NCBI GenBank assembly: GCA_029558535.1
Contig: JAKQEK010000292.1
Coordinates: 1 to 64,000, forward strand
Origin: Bacteroidota bacterium
GTDB taxonomy: Bacteria > Bacteroidota > Bacteroidia > Bacteroidales > ML635J-15
Direction: 5' to 3'
DNA length: 64,000 nucleotides
Part shown: positions 63,159 through 64,000 of the stretch, piece after piece
Position numbering within the stretch: the stretch's first letter is position 1
How the letters are laid out: every line of letters begins with the position of its first letter
The notes under the pieces: model-generated
Database searches by the model: none
What the model was told of the DNA's origin: nothing
The model's input: the letters and a program-made list of their open reading frames with translations, nothing else
Position numbers and translations under genes: made by a program

Positions 63159-64000
63159 TTATTTTAGTTTTAATGTAAAAATTTTTCCGGGGAGTGCTCT
63201 TATTATATTTTTAAATTCCAATTCTAAAAGACTTAAACTCAAAACATCAGGACTTAGATTTGTTTGTCGCAAAATATTGTCTATATCAAGATATTCGAAG
63301 TTTTTTAGTACATCTACAATTATTTTTTCATTTTCATTTAGACTTTCAATTAATTGTAGATTCTGTTGTATAATTTCTTTTGATTTAGAAGACCAATTCA
63401 ATATATATTCAATGTCTTCAAGTGATTCTACTAGATTTGCTCTATTAGTTTTAATTAATCTGTTACACCCTTCTGAATAAATAGAATTTATACTGCCCGG
63501 TAGAGCAAATACATCTTTATTATAGTGATTTGCAATATTAGCTGTAATCATTGATCCTCCTTTTATCCCTGATTCAACAATTATTAACGCATCGCAAAGA
63601 CCTGCTACTATACGATTTCTTTTAACGAAATTAGAATTTTCGGTTTTACTGCCATGAGGGAAATCACTAATAATAGCTCCGTCAGTATCAATTATCTTTT
63701 GCGCTATCCTTTTATGTTTTGCAGGATAAACAGTCTCGAGGCTATGACCCATGACAGCCCAAGTCTTAAGATTATTTTTCAAGGCTTCTTTATGAGCAGC
63801 AACGTCTATTCCGTATGCTAAACCGCTTACAATAATTGTTTCGGGATATTTTAATGATAAAGATTCAATCAACTTTGTGCAAAAATCAGTTCCGTACTTT
63901 GTTGCATTACGGGTACCTACTATACTTATTATTTTTTTGCTGTTAAAATCAGCTTTACCTTTGTAATACAAAACCATTGGAGCATCATCGCATTCTTTAA
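63159..64000 (-). CDS. dprA: DNA-processing protein DprA (C-terminal part)
   Basis: The reading frame stays open upstream of the first visible ATG (63977) to the window edge (KECDDAP before MVLYYKG), so the gene is incomplete here at its 5' end. The visible 280 residues hold the Rossmann-like DprA core: ISIVGTRNATKYG, VSGLAYGIDVAAHKEAL, the GGSMITAN loop and VFALPGSI, then a winged-helix-like end (about 200-272). DprA protects incoming single-stranded DNA and loads RecA during natural transformation. The TatD gene follows after 7 bases. Confidence 0.94.
   Translation of the reverse strand, partial: KECDDAPMVLYYKGKADFNSKKIISIVGTRNATKYGTDFCTKLIESLSLKYPETIIVSGLAYGIDVAAHKEALKNNLKTWAVMGHSLETVYPAKHKRIAQKIIDTDGAIISDFPHGSKTENSNFVKRNRIVAGLCDALIIVESGIKGGSMITANIANHYNKDVFALPGSINSIYSEGCNRLIKTNRANLVESLEDIEYILNWSSKSKEIIQQNLQLIESLNENEKIIVDVLKNFEYLDIDNILRQTNLSPDVLSLSLLELEFKNIIRALPGKIFTLKLK

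Overview
The window is AT-rich, compact bacterial DNA from a member of the Bacteroidota (Bacteroidales-like by content; species not identifiable). Evidence: at least five very large secreted proteins end in type IX secretion sorting domains (type A 'YPNP' tails or type B 'TPNGDG' tails), SprB-type repeats are abundant, three FISUMP domains sit in one protein, and several genes are preceded by the Bacteroidota -7 promoter word TAnnTTTG.

Layout. 1-874: 3' end of an M49-like zinc peptidase. 875-8309: a potassium-uptake module (sigma54 response regulator, small protein, TrkA, TrkH, histidine kinase) bracketed by two direct copies of a dispersed repeat; an 84-nt hairpin lies before it. 8310-10692: a YdcF/ElyC-type membrane protein divergent from a glutamine synthetase. 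10693-12042: 1.35 kb without a credible gene but full of inverted repeats, including a 189-bp element with 17-bp perfect terminal inverted repeats and a roughly 600-bp hairpin-rich element with 12-bp ends. 12043-13383: a lipoprotein-like methyltransferase plus a HAD phosphatase. 13523-36560: secreted and envelope proteins (CAP-ankyrin protein, two outer-membrane barrels, three giant T9SS substrates, a FISUMP protein) around a membrane-anchored AraC regulator. 36653-47339: alpha-glucan metabolism (beta-phosphoglucomutase fused to a GH65 phosphorylase, a kinase of the uridine kinase type, two GH13 lipoproteins, an orphan histidine kinase). 47336-59468: truA, a beta-propeller T9SS protein, an aspartate-type aminotransferase, a small conserved protein and a giant CUB/P-domain/SprB/PKD T9SS protein with a small secreted partner. 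59614-62034: an ExbB-X-ExbD-ExbD operon. 62121-62210: tRNA-Ser(GGA). 62384-64000: a TatD-family nuclease and the 3' part of dprA.

How parts may work together: the sigma54 regulator and kinase enclosing trkA/trkH look like a dedicated K+ or osmotic-stress circuit, comparable in design to kdp operons. GH13 lipoproteins at the cell surface or in the periplasm would cut alpha-glucans, and the fused phosphorylase/mutase would turn the resulting disaccharide into glucose and glucose-6-phosphate. The ExbB/ExbD operon would supply proton-motive energy to TonB-type outer membrane transport. No CRISPR array, rRNA, intact transposase or phage gene was found. The least explained content is the set of intergenic inverted-repeat elements (1035-1118, 10722-10910, 11374-11971, 31389-31534).
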